The notes below the pieces were generated by a model that saw only the letters and a list, made by a program, of their open reading frames with translations, made no database searches and was not told the origin of the DNA. Below are positions 29,355 to 39,580 of a stretch of DNA of 64,000 nt, piece by piece; the stretch's first letter is position 1, and each line of letters opens with the position of its first letter. The position numbers and the translations under genes were made by a program. This stretch comes from Nostoc punctiforme NIES-2108 (GTDB lineage: Bacteria; Cyanobacteriota; Cyanobacteriia; Cyanobacteriales; Nostocaceae): assembly GCA_003326195.1 (NCBI GenBank), contig LXQE01000096.1, positions 288,520-352,519 on the forward strand, written 5' to 3'.

Positions 29355-29407
29355 AAATTATCCCGCTTAAAGTTGCTGACTGTTAACTTTAAGCGGGATA
29401 ATTTTTT
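29355..29407 (+). terminator. strong Rho-independent terminator after tetR
   Basis: A perfect 20-bp stem, AAATTATCCCGCTTAAAGTT (29355-29374) with its complement (29385-29404), loop of 10, followed by TTTTTT overlap on the plus strand. Located about 80 bases past the tetR stop. Confidence 0.8.
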
Positions 29408-29607
29408 ATTTGGAAGTCTCTAATAAAAAAACTAGAGGAAGTAACAAACTTTATCTAAAACTTAACTTAATAAAACTAAATCTGGCGAACTTACTCAGCG
29501 ACTATTCAGGGATCGCATCTAAAGCTGGGTGTGGAGTCAGCCACTATTAAAAAAGTCTTGAAATTATCGGAAAACCGAATGATTTAACAAGTAAAAAGCA
29601 AAAATTA

Positions 29608-29657
29608 AGAAACGCTTGCGGTATCAAAATAGTAAGTGAGTTACCACAAGCGTTTCT
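29608..29657 (-). terminator. long hairpin downstream of the membrane-protein gene
   Basis: AGAAACGCTTGCGGTA (29608-29623) pairs with TACCACAAGCGTTTCT (29642-29657), 15 of 16 positions. On the minus strand it is followed by CTTAATTTTTGC, T-rich, as expected for terminating the 29795-30388 gene pair. Confidence 0.55.
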
Positions 29658-29794
29658 CTTTGAGAATACTGTGTAACACTTTTACGCGACAATAGCTAGT
29701 GTTTGGCTATAGAAACAAAGTAAGCTAAAAGAGAAAAATTCTGACCTGTTTTTTGCTTGTCACTGATTAAGGCATATCCATTAGAAGAGAGAAC

Positions 29795-30181
29795 TTAATC
29801 ATTTTCCTCATCTCTAGAATTGCTCTTAGATAAAGCTACAGAATTATAATAGAAACCAGTAACTGCTGTAGCTAATGGGCCTATTAACGAGTATAAAGTT
29901 TTGGCAGTATCATTGATTAAAGCTGATGATGTTTCAGATTTCTTTTGAACCTCCTCAATTGAAGAACTTGTTCCCCAGAGACTCTTCGATATGTAATTTA
30001 TTGCCAAAGCGTGCCAAAATATTACTCCTATCAAAGTACCCCACAACATCAAAGCTAAAGTACCTGCTAGATAAGTATTGAAATTTTGACGTTTATCAGC
30101 AGGACTAATATTTGTTGTTGTTTCGCCAAACTGGGGAATGAGATTATTTAAAGAATCACTTGTTTTAGGAGTGTTGTCCAT
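29795..30181 (-). CDS. small hypothetical membrane protein
   Basis: 128 residues from the ATG at 30181 (a TTG two codons upstream is less likely). A hydrophilic N-terminal ~35 residues precede a membrane helix (AGTLALMLWGTLIGVIFWHALA, about residues 38-59), a polar segment (SSIEEVQKKSETSSALIND), a second weaker hydrophobic helix (TLYSLIGPLATAVTGFYYNS), and an acidic tail. I do not recognise a family. It starts 6 bases after the stop of the ribbon-helix-helix gene on the same strand, so the two are almost certainly one operon. Confidence 0.65.
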   Translation of the reverse strand: MDNTPKTSDSLNNLIPQFGETTTNISPADKRQNFNTYLAGTLALMLWGTLIGVIFWHALAINYISKSLWGTSSSIEEVQKKSETSSALINDTAKTLYSLIGPLATAVTGFYYNSVALSKSNSRDEEND

Positions 30182-30187
30182 TAGCAA

Positions 30188-30388
30188 TTACAAAATTACT
30201 AATGTTTGATCGCCACTTTTTTCATTTTTGAGTATGAGTGAATTTTCCTCATCTTCAGCATAAAGTGCAATCAGTTTTAACCCTTTTCGGATCACTTCAG
30301 ACTCAGATGTGTTCATTTTTTGGGCAATTTCTTTCAGATACTCTGAATCTTTCTCACTCAAATTAACTCGAAATTTACGTGCTGACAT
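30188..30388 (-). CDS. ribbon-helix-helix type small DNA-binding protein
   Basis: 66 residues from the ATG at 30388, preceded by GAAGGAG. An open frame extends 16 codons further up but that part is not typical. MSARKFRVNLSEKDSEYLKE forms the expected beta strand and first helix, and MNTSESEVIRKGLKLIALYA the second helix of an RHH (CopG/MetJ-like) fold. An acidic tail follows. Such proteins are often antitoxins or plasmid copy regulators. The downstream membrane protein could be its partner, which would be an unusual pairing. RHH assignment is by pattern only. Confidence 0.65.
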   Translation of the reverse strand: MSARKFRVNLSEKDSEYLKEIAQKMNTSESEVIRKGLKLIALYAEDEENSLILKNEKSGDQTLVIL

Positions 30389-31050
30389 CGTTACAATCTC
30401 CTTCTTACAAAGCCATGCAAGGATATAGGTAGACACACCTTAACTGAGCAGTTGTTCACTGCCCATACCATAGTTAAATTAACTCTCGTCATCTAAAGCG
30501 TGAGTGCCATAAGCAGTAAAAAGCTAAATTATGACTATGAGAGTGGAGAAGATATAAAAGTGTCACCCAGAAGTTGCACAGTAGTATATATACTTGGTAC
30601 AATAGTGTACCTCTTTATTATCCCTATAATAACCCCTAAAGAGAATTCTTTCAATACGTTCACAAAATGCTTATATTCTTTTTTATGAATCTTAACCAAA
30701 TCTTTATATACTTAAGTCGTATTTTACATACTTGTTTGTAGGCATGATTTTATTTTTTCACAACAAATTGCAAACCCTGCTATATAAGGTTTTCCTATCT
30801 AGAAGGAAAATATTTTTTACGTAACCTTAAATAGAAAATCAATAAAAATTATACTAACTATCAGACACTAGGGATCAATGGTTATAACAATTCAAGCCTT
30901 TTTTCTTCCGTCATAATAAATAAAAAGGACTATCTTTAGAAATAATTTTTAATTAGCCGCCAAATATCTGTATAACTCGTTAGAATGACAATAGGACGTT
31001 TTTAGTCCCTTTTAAGGGTATCTTTATAGAACATAACAAGGGGGGTTATT
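30389..31050. other. AT-rich intergenic region, 662 bp
   Basis: Very AT-rich with no conserved gene recognised. A 62-codon open frame from a GTG at 30500, with one hydrophobic stretch (VVYILGTIVYLFIIPIIT), is possible as a small membrane peptide but lacks a good ribosome site. A strong AAGGGGGGTT ribosome site lies at the end, for the gene at 31051. Confidence 0.45.
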
Positions 31051-31263
31051 ATGACTATTAGTGTATTTTATAACACCAGTAATGAATCAAGTGACCCTCA
31101 TGTGATGTTAGATGAAGAAACTTATAGCCTAATTGAGTCTATTGGAAATAAATTGAATATTCCGACTGATCAAGTACTTGCACTAGCAATTGAACGTCTT
31201 CGAGTTGCACAGGCAACAACTGATCAATTAGAAAGACAGCTGATTGAAATATTGACTGGATAA
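31051..31263 (+). CDS. small hypothetical protein, RHH-like C-terminal helices
   Basis: A 70-residue protein with a very strong ribosome site (AAGGGGGG, 6-8 bases before the ATG). After a polar N-terminus it contains EETYSLIESIGNKLNIPTDQ then VLALAIERLRVAQ, which has the helix-turn-helix rhythm of ribbon-helix-helix or CopG-like proteins, and a final amphipathic helix (TTDQLERQLIEIL). No family is recognised. It stands alone in AT-rich DNA. A weak hairpin plus CTTTTT at 31434-31466 may end its transcript. Confidence 0.6.
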   Translation: MTISVFYNTSNESSDPHVMLDEETYSLIESIGNKLNIPTDQVLALAIERLRVAQATTDQLERQLIEILTG

Positions 31264-31433
31264 TGTTTGTATAATTTGATAATCATAAAATTTTTATTGA
31301 TTTGATATTTTAAATAGTTTTTGTAGATTTAATTCAGGAGAATAGTGACAATTAAGTTGAATATTGTAGCAATAGTATTCAATGCAATTTAAATTAATTA
31401 TTATCTGTGCTTTTCAATTGAAAGTAGTTAAAA

Positions 31434-31466
31434 ATCCCCTCTATATAGTTATGGAGGGACTTTTTA
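31434..31466 (+). terminator. weak terminator candidate
   Basis: TCCCCTC ... GGAGGGA imperfect stem with an AT loop, followed by CTTTTT on the plus strand, about 170 bases beyond the small gene at 31051. Confidence 0.35.
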
Positions 31467-31493
31467 ATGCGAGTGTTCGCATCCTTAGCAAAA

Positions 31494-34190
31494 TTACAAA
31501 TTCCGCACAGCACTACTAGCCTTCAACTTCGGATAAGCAATCCGTTTGTGATGAAATTGCTGCCAAACATCCACAAATATCTGGGCAATTTGTGACATCT
31601 CTTCCCGTTTTAGTCCTGAATCTACAAGTTGATTGTCTTGCCATTTGGCACGTAGAATATTATTCAGCATTGCTAAAGCTTGTTCGCTGGAGACATCTTT
31701 GAGCGATCGCTTCTCTCCTGCAGATTTAGCCGATGCTTGCAGCGATCGCAGCGCCGCTTCACAAGAATCTGCTAACATCACAATTCCGGTTTCCCGTGAC
31801 TGGGGAATTGGCCCATCGTAGCGAAAATCTGCGTCGTCTACAGTTAAACTTGGATCTGACTGAGCCATTTGCTGGGCTTGGTGATGGAAATAAGCAATCA
31901 GCATCGTTCCCTGATGCTCTGGAATAAAAGCTTGAATTGCCGTAGGTAAAAGGTGTTTACGCGCCATTACCAACCCTTCCGTTACGTGCTTTTTGATAAT
32001 TTCTGCACTCTTCCAAGGATCTTTAATCTCAGTATCGTGTTTATTCGGCCCTCCCATTTGATTTTCAATAAAGCCAAGAGGGTCGTGCATTTTGCCAATA
32101 TCGTGATATAATGTTCCAGCCCTGACTAGTTCAACATTGCATCCTAATTCTTTAGCAGCAGCTTCAGCAAGAGTAGCCACAAGTAAGGTATGTTGAAAAG
32201 TTCCGGGAGTTTCAGTAGCAAGTCGTTTTAATAAAGGGCGGTTAGGGTTTGCCAATTCTGCTAGGCGAATTGGGGTAACTAAATCAAACACTTTTTCTAG
32301 ATAAGGACTCAAACCCAAGGCTACAATACTCCAGCCTAAGCCGGATAAAGCAAATAATCCCGCTTCTTGGAAGACAATATACCAGGTTGAACCAAATATT
32401 TGACCAATTAAAATTTTAACAAGAAGGTAAATGCCGCCTTGAGTTAAGGCGATCGCAACGCCTAATAATGCTAACTCTTCACGCGATCGCAATCGTTGGG
32501 CGATGTAACTACCTAATATTCCTCCCCCCACACCAGCTAAAAGCGCAGCCTTGCTCATATCCAAGCTAATGCCTAATATTGGCCACAGCAGTCCGACAAC
32601 TGTCAACCCCAAAGTTGGGCCGTAAAAGCTTCCCAACAATAAACCAAGGGCGCTCCAGGTAGTATAGGGCAATCCGATGACGATTACTCCTGGCACACTT
32701 AGAGTTAGCAATAACACCAACAGGCGATCGCGTTGTCGCAATTCGTAATCAATATGGCGTTCTACCCAGACAAAAATGCCAATAGCGATCGCAATCACAC
32801 CTCCTAACTTCACCAACTCCTGCCACTTTACCTCCCGGCGAATTAGGCGATAATGCTCCAGCACCTCAAAGTTCCATGCAGTAATTTGCGCTCCTTTTTT
32901 AACAATCACCTCACCATGCCGTACCTTCACCATCACGGGTGGCACACCAGCCGCCGCCTTTTGAGCATTTTGTCTAGTTTGTTCTTCATCTTTTTGCAGA
33001 TTCGGCTTGAGTACAGCTAACAACAGATTTTTTGCCAAAGTTTCAGCGGATTCTGGTACAAAGGTCTGTAATTGTAAACTCACCGCATCTTGCAAGATAT
33101 TTTTTGGCAGTCCTTGTGGGATGCCTTGGGTGAGAATCCGCTCTATACTTTCATGGATTCCCATTTGGGTTTTTTCCCATTCCACATCTGATAAATCCAA
33201 AAGTAGAGATTCTTCATATACTGCTTCGGGGCTAACAGTCTCTAACTTTAAAAGTTTGGCAGTGGCTTGGATGTATCTTTGACGTGTTTGGGAAATTTCG
33301 GCAATCACTAAGGACAAGCTTTTCTCAGAAGTTGTGAGGCGGTAAGATTCTAGTTCTGCTACAGCTTGAGTAAAATCAGTGTTTTGAGAAAAATCTACTG
33401 GCTGTGTCTTCTCTAGATTCTGAGTATCAGATTTGGATGTGATGCGCGGCTGGCGTTTTTGATTGGGTGCAGCTGGGGTGGTTTGTCCGATTCTCTTCTG
33501 CTGCTGATTTTTAGTATTTTCTACAGCCGATAGCAATGCTTGCCATTCCAACTCAGAACAAGAGCGGAGGTAACGTTGGGTAGAGATGGATAAAACTACA
33601 GGATCAAAAAAAGGAAAAGCTCCAGCAACAGCACGAATTTCGTTGCCATCATCTAGAAGTTGTTGCAAATTTTCGTTGATTGTTTCGTTGATTCGCGCAT
33701 CAAGCATTAACACCTGTAAGGATCTTTTACTGACAGCTTTGCGCTCGGCTTCGGTTTTTTTCTGATCTTCGATGCTAGCTGTGTAAGGCGCTGTAATCGT
33801 TTGGGGTGCGGGATGTCCTATTTGGATTTGAGTCTGATTGTATAATTTATGCCCAATAATACCTGTGAGGGACACTACAGCGATCGCCAAAATCACCGAG
33901 TAACGCTGTTTATATGCCCAATCCAAAGCAACTGCATAAATACTACTCTTAATTTTGACCGATTTTGCCTTTGACCTTAGCGCTCTTTCTTGTTTTCGGC
34001 GTTCGCTTTTCTCATTGGTTTTTGATAAAAACAGGAATACATTCTTGAGCATAGTCCTTAGAAGTTCCCTTCTATGGGTTTTACCTTTGGGACTTCTCAT
34101 TAACTTTCCCTTACGGCGTAGTGTTTTGTACTGTCGCCGCCAGTGAGTCAATTGCTGGTTCAAGAACTGCAAAAATTGATGCATTTTCAT
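31494..34190 (-). CDS. 7TM-HD family membrane phosphohydrolase (PgpH-like)
   Basis: 898 residues from the ATG at 34190 (a TTG at 34235 is the alternative). Layout: cytoplasmic basic N-terminus; first membrane helix (RYSVILAIAVVSLTGIIGHK); a large external 7TMR-HDED domain; a run of seven helices (e.g. ELVKLGGVIAIAIGIFVWVE, TLGLTVVGLLWPILGISLDM); and a cytoplasmic HD domain with HTLLVATLAEAAA, TLYHDIGK near residue 696, PEHQG and HHQAQ. This is the PgpH architecture, known to hydrolyse cyclic di-AMP. The metal-binding His/Asp residues are present. It probably controls c-di-AMP, linked to osmotic and night survival in cyanobacteria. The start choice does not affect any domain. Confidence 0.9.
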   Translation of the reverse strand: MKMHQFLQFLNQQLTHWRRQYKTLRRKGKLMRSPKGKTHRRELLRTMLKNVFLFLSKTNEKSERRKQERALRSKAKSVKIKSSIYAVALDWAYKQRYSVILAIAVVSLTGIIGHKLYNQTQIQIGHPAPQTITAPYTASIEDQKKTEAERKAVSKRSLQVLMLDARINETINENLQQLLDDGNEIRAVAGAFPFFDPVVLSISTQRYLRSCSELEWQALLSAVENTKNQQQKRIGQTTPAAPNQKRQPRITSKSDTQNLEKTQPVDFSQNTDFTQAVAELESYRLTTSEKSLSLVIAEISQTRQRYIQATAKLLKLETVSPEAVYEESLLLDLSDVEWEKTQMGIHESIERILTQGIPQGLPKNILQDAVSLQLQTFVPESAETLAKNLLLAVLKPNLQKDEEQTRQNAQKAAAGVPPVMVKVRHGEVIVKKGAQITAWNFEVLEHYRLIRREVKWQELVKLGGVIAIAIGIFVWVERHIDYELRQRDRLLVLLLTLSVPGVIVIGLPYTTWSALGLLLGSFYGPTLGLTVVGLLWPILGISLDMSKAALLAGVGGGILGSYIAQRLRSREELALLGVAIALTQGGIYLLVKILIGQIFGSTWYIVFQEAGLFALSGLGWSIVALGLSPYLEKVFDLVTPIRLAELANPNRPLLKRLATETPGTFQHTLLVATLAEAAAKELGCNVELVRAGTLYHDIGKMHDPLGFIENQMGGPNKHDTEIKDPWKSAEIIKKHVTEGLVMARKHLLPTAIQAFIPEHQGTMLIAYFHHQAQQMAQSDPSLTVDDADFRYDGPIPQSRETGIVMLADSCEAALRSLQASAKSAGEKRSLKDVSSEQALAMLNNILRAKWQDNQLVDSGLKREEMSQIAQIFVDVWQQFHHKRIAYPKLKASSAVRNL

Positions 34191-34400
34191 TATCTCTGCC
34201 TGCAATTGCCAACTTTGATAGTTCAAAAAAGACAATCATCAGGAAAGTTTGATCTGCGGCGGCTGCAAGTCGGTTAATTTGCCACAATAGTTAGCTACAG
34301 AATCAGTCCAAGGGTTTACTGCAAAAATTCTAGTATATGAGACTAATACACTTTGGCGGAAGTTTGCCTACCTTTAATCCCTTATCTGGTTAATTTGAGA

Positions 34401-35345
34401 TTAACGCGACCGAATAACGCGAGGAGCTGCGTAAACTGAAAGCGGAGCTAACTCACATTCCTCTTCTGTTAACTCTTTTGGGTTTAAGGTAAGATTATAC
34501 ACTCCTGACCACACTCCCACAAATGCATCGGTCAATTCTAACATTTGGGAAAAGCTAGTTAGTCCCCATACTGGAGAATTGCTCTGCAAGAGCAGAACTT
34601 GCCAATTTACGGGAATTCCGCCTGTCCCGTTATACGCTCCCGACAAAGCACCAGTAATTGCACCTGTAGCCTGTGAGCCTAGAAACGTAGCATCTTGCAC
34701 TTGAGAATTGTCATTGTGAGTAGCCTGCAAAACTGTCAGGCGAAAGTCTTCTAAGGTACTTAAAAAGCAGTAGAATGCCATAGCAATAATGTTACTGAGC
34801 TTTTCTTCCTTAGCAAACTCAGCTTGTGCCGTTGATAATCCAGCCCCTTGCTCTAATAAATTCTGGATTCTTAATAATTTTTTTGGTATTGATGTCGGTG
34901 TTTCTCCGATAAAAGAAATTGTTTGGGGGATAAGAGTTAGAGGGTCAAGTTTTTCAGTTAGGGCAAGAGCGATCGCATACCCTACTGCTAGTGTTCCATC
35001 CCTGACTACTGGATCATCCTCCCAGATTTTCAGCACACGCAGCAAGTTTTGTCGGAGCTTAATTGGATTTTCGTGAAAAAAAAGTGCTATTGGTAATGTG
35101 GCAATAATTATTTTTATCGAGATGTCATCAGTTGCGGCTGAATGAGCAGATTCTTCTTGCTGACGCTCTATCCAATCATCTAAATCTAATCTACCCAAGG
35201 CAATTAAACTCTGGATACCCAGAACCGCCATTCTGCCTAAATCTAGGTAACTCTCAAACTGTACTTTACCACCAGAAGCTAAACTTCCCCCCAGCAATGC
35301 TCCGAGTAAAGTTCCTTTAAACCGACTTATAGGAGAGTAACGCAT
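34401..35345 (-). CDS. ADP-ribosylglycohydrolase family-like protein
   Basis: A 314-residue protein with the outline of the DraG/ARH family: an N-terminal FKGTLLGALLGGSLAS, an internal VVRDGTLAVGYAIALALTEK, and a C-terminal SQATGAITGALSGAYNGTGGIPVNW. The usual metal-binding threonine-aspartate-aspartate signatures are largely missing; only an ATDDISIKI stretch recalls one. It is therefore probably a diverged or inactive member, as commonly found in cyanobacteria. There is no signal peptide. It is upstream of, and on the same strand as, the PgpH-like gene (about 210 bases apart). Catalytic activity is doubtful. Confidence 0.75.
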   Translation of the reverse strand: MRYSPISRFKGTLLGALLGGSLASGGKVQFESYLDLGRMAVLGIQSLIALGRLDLDDWIERQQEESAHSAATDDISIKIIIATLPIALFFHENPIKLRQNLLRVLKIWEDDPVVRDGTLAVGYAIALALTEKLDPLTLIPQTISFIGETPTSIPKKLLRIQNLLEQGAGLSTAQAEFAKEEKLSNIIAMAFYCFLSTLEDFRLTVLQATHNDNSQVQDATFLGSQATGAITGALSGAYNGTGGIPVNWQVLLLQSNSPVWGLTSFSQMLELTDAFVGVWSGVYNLTLNPKELTEEECELAPLSVYAAPRVIRSR

Positions 35346-35424
35346 AAATTATGTAGTTAAAAGTGAGGAGTTAATGAAATATTACTAATTCCTAACTTTA
35401 CTACCAACTACCAATTCCTAACTT

Positions 35425-35889
35425 CTAACTCCTAACTCTTAAATGATCTATCAAAGCTTGTAAGCCCAATAAGTAACTTTGAACGCCAAAACCACTTATT
35501 TGCCCGATCGCAACTGGGGCGATATACGAATGATGGCGAAATTCTTCCCGGCGGTAAATGTTACTTAGATGTACTTCCACTGTGGGCAAATTAACAGCAG
35601 CGATCGCATCTCGCAAGGCCACACTTGTGTGGGTGTACGCTCCTGCATTAATCAGAATTCCCTGATGTTGCCCTAACGCGCCATGAATACTATCTACCAA
35701 AATTCCTTCATGATTTGACTGCAAAGGAAAAACTTTCGCCTGTAATTTGAATGCTTCTGCTTCTAACAGGCGGTTAATTTCAGCTAGTGTCAACGAACCA
35801 TAAATTCCTGGTTCTCGCTGTCCTAGTAAATTTAAGTTTGGCCCATGCAGTGCCAGAATACTTAAGGGTTGCAACGTCGAATTTGCCAC
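35425..35889 (-). CDS. aroQ: 3-dehydroquinate dehydratase, type II
   Basis: 154 residues. The type II signature is intact: [21 protein letters not shown] with catalytic Tyr30, the QSNHEG segment (residues 57-62), [16 protein letters not shown] with Asn81, [18 protein letters not shown] with His107, and the closing [11 protein letters not shown]. It dehydrates 3-dehydroquinate to 3-dehydroshikimate in the shikimate pathway. Its start overlaps the small ORF at 35862-36038 by 28 bases, so translational coupling is possible. It is preceded and followed by heptamer-rich spacers. Confidence 0.95.
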   Translation of the reverse strand: MANSTLQPLSILALHGPNLNLLGQREPGIYGSLTLAEINRLLEAEAFKLQAKVFPLQSNHEGILVDSIHGALGQHQGILINAGAYTHTSVALRDAIAAVNLPTVEVHLSNIYRREEFRHHSYIAPVAIGQISGFGVQSYLLGLQALIDHLRVRS

Positions 35890-36038
35890 TTTGGGGTTAG
35901 TGGCGACGGCGCGAGCGATCGTTCACAGGAATCGGAATCAGTTCCGGTTCCGGTTCAGCCTCTGGCCCTAATAGGCTTTCAATTAGCCTACGAGCTAATT
36001 CCTTAAGCTTTTCCAGCACCTTTTCTATATAGTCCATG
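35862..36038 (-). CDS. small hypothetical protein upstream of aroQ
   Basis: 58 codons from an ATG at 36038 with AGGAG ten bases upstream. The first half, [20 protein letters not shown] then [12 protein letters not shown], is an amphipathic helix and Pro-Glu stretch that looks like a real protein. The second half ([20 protein letters not shown]...) runs into aroQ. Dropping one base near 35941 would instead give [15 protein letters not shown] and a stop at 35897, a more natural tail. The annotated end is therefore doubtful: either a +1 frameshift or a true overlap. No family is recognised. Confidence 0.45.
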
Positions 36039-36434
36039 AACTGACCGCTCCTGAGATACTACCTCAATTTTTGATTAACAGGTACGCAGAAAATAACATA
36101 CTTTCGCACTTCTGCTTCCACTCCGGCTGATACACAATCCCGTATTTGGGATATAAGCCACTTCTAAAATTTAGCGTTGTGTTTTCCCTTACTTTTTAGA
36201 GTATCACATTTGAATCTACAGAACTGTATCCTATCAAGGATGGATATCAAGGGTCAAGAGTTAAAAATCGGACTTTAGATAGACTATTGAGTACGAATTT
36301 TAGATTTTAGATTTAGAGAATTTTGGGATTCATGCCTTGCCCGTTATCGGCGAAATAAATCTCAAAGACGCTACGCACAGTCGCTAACGCTACCGCTAGC
36401 GTAAATCTAAAATCCAAAATTGTTTGACTTGCCA
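36039..36434. other. intergenic region between topA and the small ORF
   Basis: 396 bp. It has a heptamer run (GAATTTTAGATTTTAGATTT) near 36297-36318 and a palindromic repeat near 36363-36402 (GACGCTACGCACAGTCGCTA; ACCGCTAGCGTAAATC). No gene. Confidence 0.55.
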
Positions 36435-39086
36435 CTAGCCTTCTGTGCCCTTTTTCTTTGCCGCGGTCGTTGAGGATTTAGCTGTTGACTTAGATTTGGA
36501 AGTCGTTGATTTACTCGTTTTGCGAGTCGATTTCCCAGTCGATGCCTTAGCTGCCAACAAGTTCAGCGCTGTCGTCAGAGTTACATCTTCTACCGTTTGA
36601 CCTTCTGGGATACTTACATTAGTTTTGCCATGCTTGATGTAAGGGCCATAGGGGCCATCGTAGATGTTAATTGTTTCTCCGTCCTCTGGATGCGTACCCA
36701 ATTCGCGTAAGGCTGCTTTGGACTTGCTGTTGGTAGAACTGCGCCCTTTTTTTGGTTCGGATAACAGTTCCAATGCACGTTCTAGGCTAATTGCCAATAC
36801 ATTATCAGCAGCTTTCAGGGAGCGGTAGTCTTTCCCCTCCTTACCCTGGTCATGAACCACATAAGGGCCAAAGCGTCCTAAACTTGCTTGAATTTTGCCG
36901 CCAGTAACTGGATGAACTCCTAATGTCCGGGGTAGTGCCAACAGACCAACAGCCATCTCCAGGGTAACGGTTTCTGGGGTGACACCTTTGAGTAGGGAGG
37001 CTTGTTTCGGTTTGGGGTTTTCGTCGGTTTTGTCACCCAATTGGACATAAGGCCCGTAAGCACCAATTTTTACATAAATTGGTTCGCCAGTTTCGGGATG
37101 GCGACCTACCTGGTCAGGGCCTGTGATTTTTTGCCGCAGCAATACTTCTACCTGTTTGGGGTCGAGGTCAGCTGGTGTCAGGTCTTTGGGAATTGAAGCG
37201 GTGATAACTCCTTCACCATTTTCGACTTCAATATAAGGGCCATATTTCCCAATGCGGACTTTGGCATCTAAATTTTCAAGTTCTACAGTCCTCGCTTTGG
37301 TGGCATCAATCTGACTTTCCCGTTCTTTTACCAGGGTTTCTAGCCCTTTTTCTCCCAAATAAAATTGTTGCAAATAGGGCAGCCATTTCGCTTCACCTGT
37401 GGCAATGTCATCGAGGGTTTGCTCCATTTTCGAGGTGAAACTAGGATCAACAATGTCTGGGAAATGTTTTTCCAGCAAGTCGGTGACGGCAAAAGCGGTG
37501 AAGGTGGGAATGAGGGCGTTAGTCACCAAATGGGCATAACCCTTATCGATGATTGTGCCAATAATGCTGGCGTAGGTACTGGGACGACCAATACCTTCGC
37601 TTTCTAAGGTTTTCACCAAAGAAGCTTCGGTGTATCTAGCTGGCGGTTGAGTTTCGTGCCCAACGGCTTCTAGCTCTGTACAATTTGGACGATCTCCCAC
37701 TTTCAGATTCGGCAAAATTACTTCCTGGTCTTCCAGTGCTGCTTCCGGGTCGTCTGAGCCTTCGACGTAGGCACGTAAGTATCCAGGAAATTCAATCCGT
37801 TTGCCAGAAGAACGGAATCCAGCATCCTCGACTTGCAATTGCACAGTAATTTGAGTTTGCCGAGAATCAGCCATTTGACAAGCAACAGTCCGCTTCCAAA
37901 TCAAATCGTAAACGGCAAGTTCCCGACCGCCCAAAGCAGTTTCTTGGGGGGTGCGGAAGGTGCTACCCGCTGGACGAATTGCTTCGTGTGCCTCTTGTGC
38001 GCCTTTGGATTTGGTGGTGTATTGCCGGGGTTGAGGACTGAGGTATTGTTGACCGTAAAGCTTTTCTACACAACTGCGAGCAGCTGCGATCGCTTGATCT
38101 GACAAATGTACCGAATCTGTCCGCATATAGGTAATATACCCTTGCTCGTACAAATTCTGGGCAACCCGCATTGTGTCACGAGCTGAGAGGCGCAGTTTCC
38201 GGTTAGATTCTTGCTGCAACGTCGAGGTGGTGAACGGTGGCGACGGTTTACGCGTCACAGGGCGTTCCTCAATGTCGTTAACATTCCAGGTTTTCCCAGT
38301 TAGGCGTTCCTTGAGTGCTACCGCTTGTTCTTCGTTGAGCAACAAGACATTGCGACCTGCGGTAATTTGTCCGGTCGTTGCGTCAAAATCGCTGCCGTTA
38401 GCGATTTTTGTTCCTCCCAATGTTACCAACTGGGAACTAAAGGGGGTTTTTTCCTTTGACAAACTAGCTTTCAAATCCCAGTACGTACCCTCATGGAAAG
38501 CACGGCGTTGGCGTTCCCTAGTGACTAAAAGTCGCACGGCTACAGATTGCACCCGCCCAGCAGATAATCCCCAGGCGATTTTTTTCCATAACAGGGGAGA
38601 CAGGGTATAGCCGACAAGCCGATCTAAAATCCGCCGGGTTTCTTGGGCGCGAACCAACTGCTCATCAATATTGCGGCAGTTTTTCAACGCTTTTTTAATC
38701 GCCTCTTGGGTAATTTCGTGAAACACCATCCGCTTAGTCGGAACTTTCGGCTTCAGCAATTGGTATAAATGCCAACTAATGCTTTCACCTTCTCGGTCTT
38801 CGTCCGTTGCCAGAATCAGTTCATCTACATCCTTGAGGGCATCTTTGAGTTGGGTAACAATTTTCTTTTTGTCTTTCGGGACAACATATACCGGTTCAAA
38901 GTCGGCGTCCACATTTACCCCTAGCTGCGCCCATGATTCCCCTTTGACGGCAGCGGGAATTTCACTAGCCGACTGGGGTAGGTCACGCACATGACCCATA
39001 GACGCCTCCACCCGATAGCCTGCTGGCAGGTAGTTGCGAATGGTACGAGCTTTGGTTGGAGATTCGACGATGACGAGAGTTGACAT
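36435..39086 (-). CDS. topA: DNA topoisomerase I (type IA)
   Basis: 883 residues. The TOPRIM domain begins [20 protein letters not shown] with Glu8, and DEDREG at 95-100 supplies the Mg-binding acids. The active-site tyrosine is Tyr320 in [14 protein letters not shown]. The cleavage/strand-passage core extends to about residue 600 ([13 protein letters not shown]). Instead of zinc fingers the C-terminus has four repeats of the type RxGxYGPYV/I ([51 protein letters not shown]). A basic Ser/Thr/Lys tail (residues ~845-883) follows. This arrangement is standard for cyanobacteria. The enzyme relaxes negative supercoils. Confidence 0.96.
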   Translation of the reverse strand: MSTLVIVESPTKARTIRNYLPAGYRVEASMGHVRDLPQSASEIPAAVKGESWAQLGVNVDADFEPVYVVPKDKKKIVTQLKDALKDVDELILATDEDREGESISWHLYQLLKPKVPTKRMVFHEITQEAIKKALKNCRNIDEQLVRAQETRRILDRLVGYTLSPLLWKKIAWGLSAGRVQSVAVRLLVTRERQRRAFHEGTYWDLKASLSKEKTPFSSQLVTLGGTKIANGSDFDATTGQITAGRNVLLLNEEQAVALKERLTGKTWNVNDIEERPVTRKPSPPFTTSTLQQESNRKLRLSARDTMRVAQNLYEQGYITYMRTDSVHLSDQAIAAARSCVEKLYGQQYLSPQPRQYTTKSKGAQEAHEAIRPAGSTFRTPQETALGGRELAVYDLIWKRTVACQMADSRQTQITVQLQVEDAGFRSSGKRIEFPGYLRAYVEGSDDPEAALEDQEVILPNLKVGDRPNCTELEAVGHETQPPARYTEASLVKTLESEGIGRPSTYASIIGTIIDKGYAHLVTNALIPTFTAFAVTDLLEKHFPDIVDPSFTSKMEQTLDDIATGEAKWLPYLQQFYLGEKGLETLVKERESQIDATKARTVELENLDAKVRIGKYGPYIEVENGEGVITASIPKDLTPADLDPKQVEVLLRQKITGPDQVGRHPETGEPIYVKIGAYGPYVQLGDKTDENPKPKQASLLKGVTPETVTLEMAVGLLALPRTLGVHPVTGGKIQASLGRFGPYVVHDQGKEGKDYRSLKAADNVLAISLERALELLSEPKKGRSSTNSKSKAALRELGTHPEDGETINIYDGPYGPYIKHGKTNVSIPEGQTVEDVTLTTALNLLAAKASTGKSTRKTSKSTTSKSKSTAKSSTTAAKKKGTEG

Positions 39087-39580
39087 GGAAATTTCAATAA
39101 AAAGAAGAGCTACTAAGCTAAACAGTCAAATTGAGGTAACTTTTGCAAATTGTCAAGATAAATGGTCACGCTTAGGGCGGTGATTTAATCCTCACATAAA
39201 CTGCCTGCTTGGGAGAAAATCCGCTGAACTTAATGCCCAGTCTGTCCCAGAGGATAAATGAGGGTACGCTGGGTCTGAATATCCAGCTATTTCAATCTTT
39301 AACTTATCTAACGCATAATTGGCGACTACAGTTTTCAAAATATTCCAATTGGGTATTGGGTATTGGGCATGGGGCATGGAAGATGAGAAAGCAAGGAACA
39401 GGGAGACAAGGGGACAAGGTGACTTGAGTGAGTACTTATAACAAGTCTTTCTCCTTGTCCTCTTCACAACGCCCAATCCCCTATGCCCAATGCCCATTTA
39501 ATAGAGCTTGTGCCAAAATTAAATCAAACTTGAGAGCAAAAGCGAAGTGGGATTTGTACCCATGTCAGGAAAGCAAAACC
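39087..39580. other. intergenic region with TTGGGTA-type STRRs
   Basis: 494 bp between topA and the small gene at 39581. Heptamers occur at 39353-39386 (GGGTATTGGGTATTGGGCAT then GGGGCATGG) and in inverse orientation at 39470-39498 (GCCCAATCCCCTATGCCCAA). They can pair and are separated by low-complexity GGGACAAGG units. Short ORFs here span these repeats and are not believed. Confidence 0.55.

Larger units (their letters stand above)
29273..29794. other. intergenic region with repeat and two strong hairpins
   Basis: 522 bp without a gene. It holds a palindromic-type repeat (29292-29321), the tetR terminator (29355-29407) and a second long hairpin (29608-29657), each listed separately. Confidence 0.6.

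Noticed and set aside
29273..29794. Possible small RNA or CRISPR-like element at the two long hairpins
   Set aside because: Only isolated inverted repeats, no direct-repeat/spacer pattern; terminator function is the simpler explanation.
30500..30688. 62-codon frame with one hydrophobic stretch
   Set aside because: GTG start without ribosome site in AT-rich DNA; could be chance.
39192..39497. 101-codon minus-strand ORF between topA and 39581
   Set aside because: Half of it is STRR repeat; the remainder has no recognisable family and no start context.
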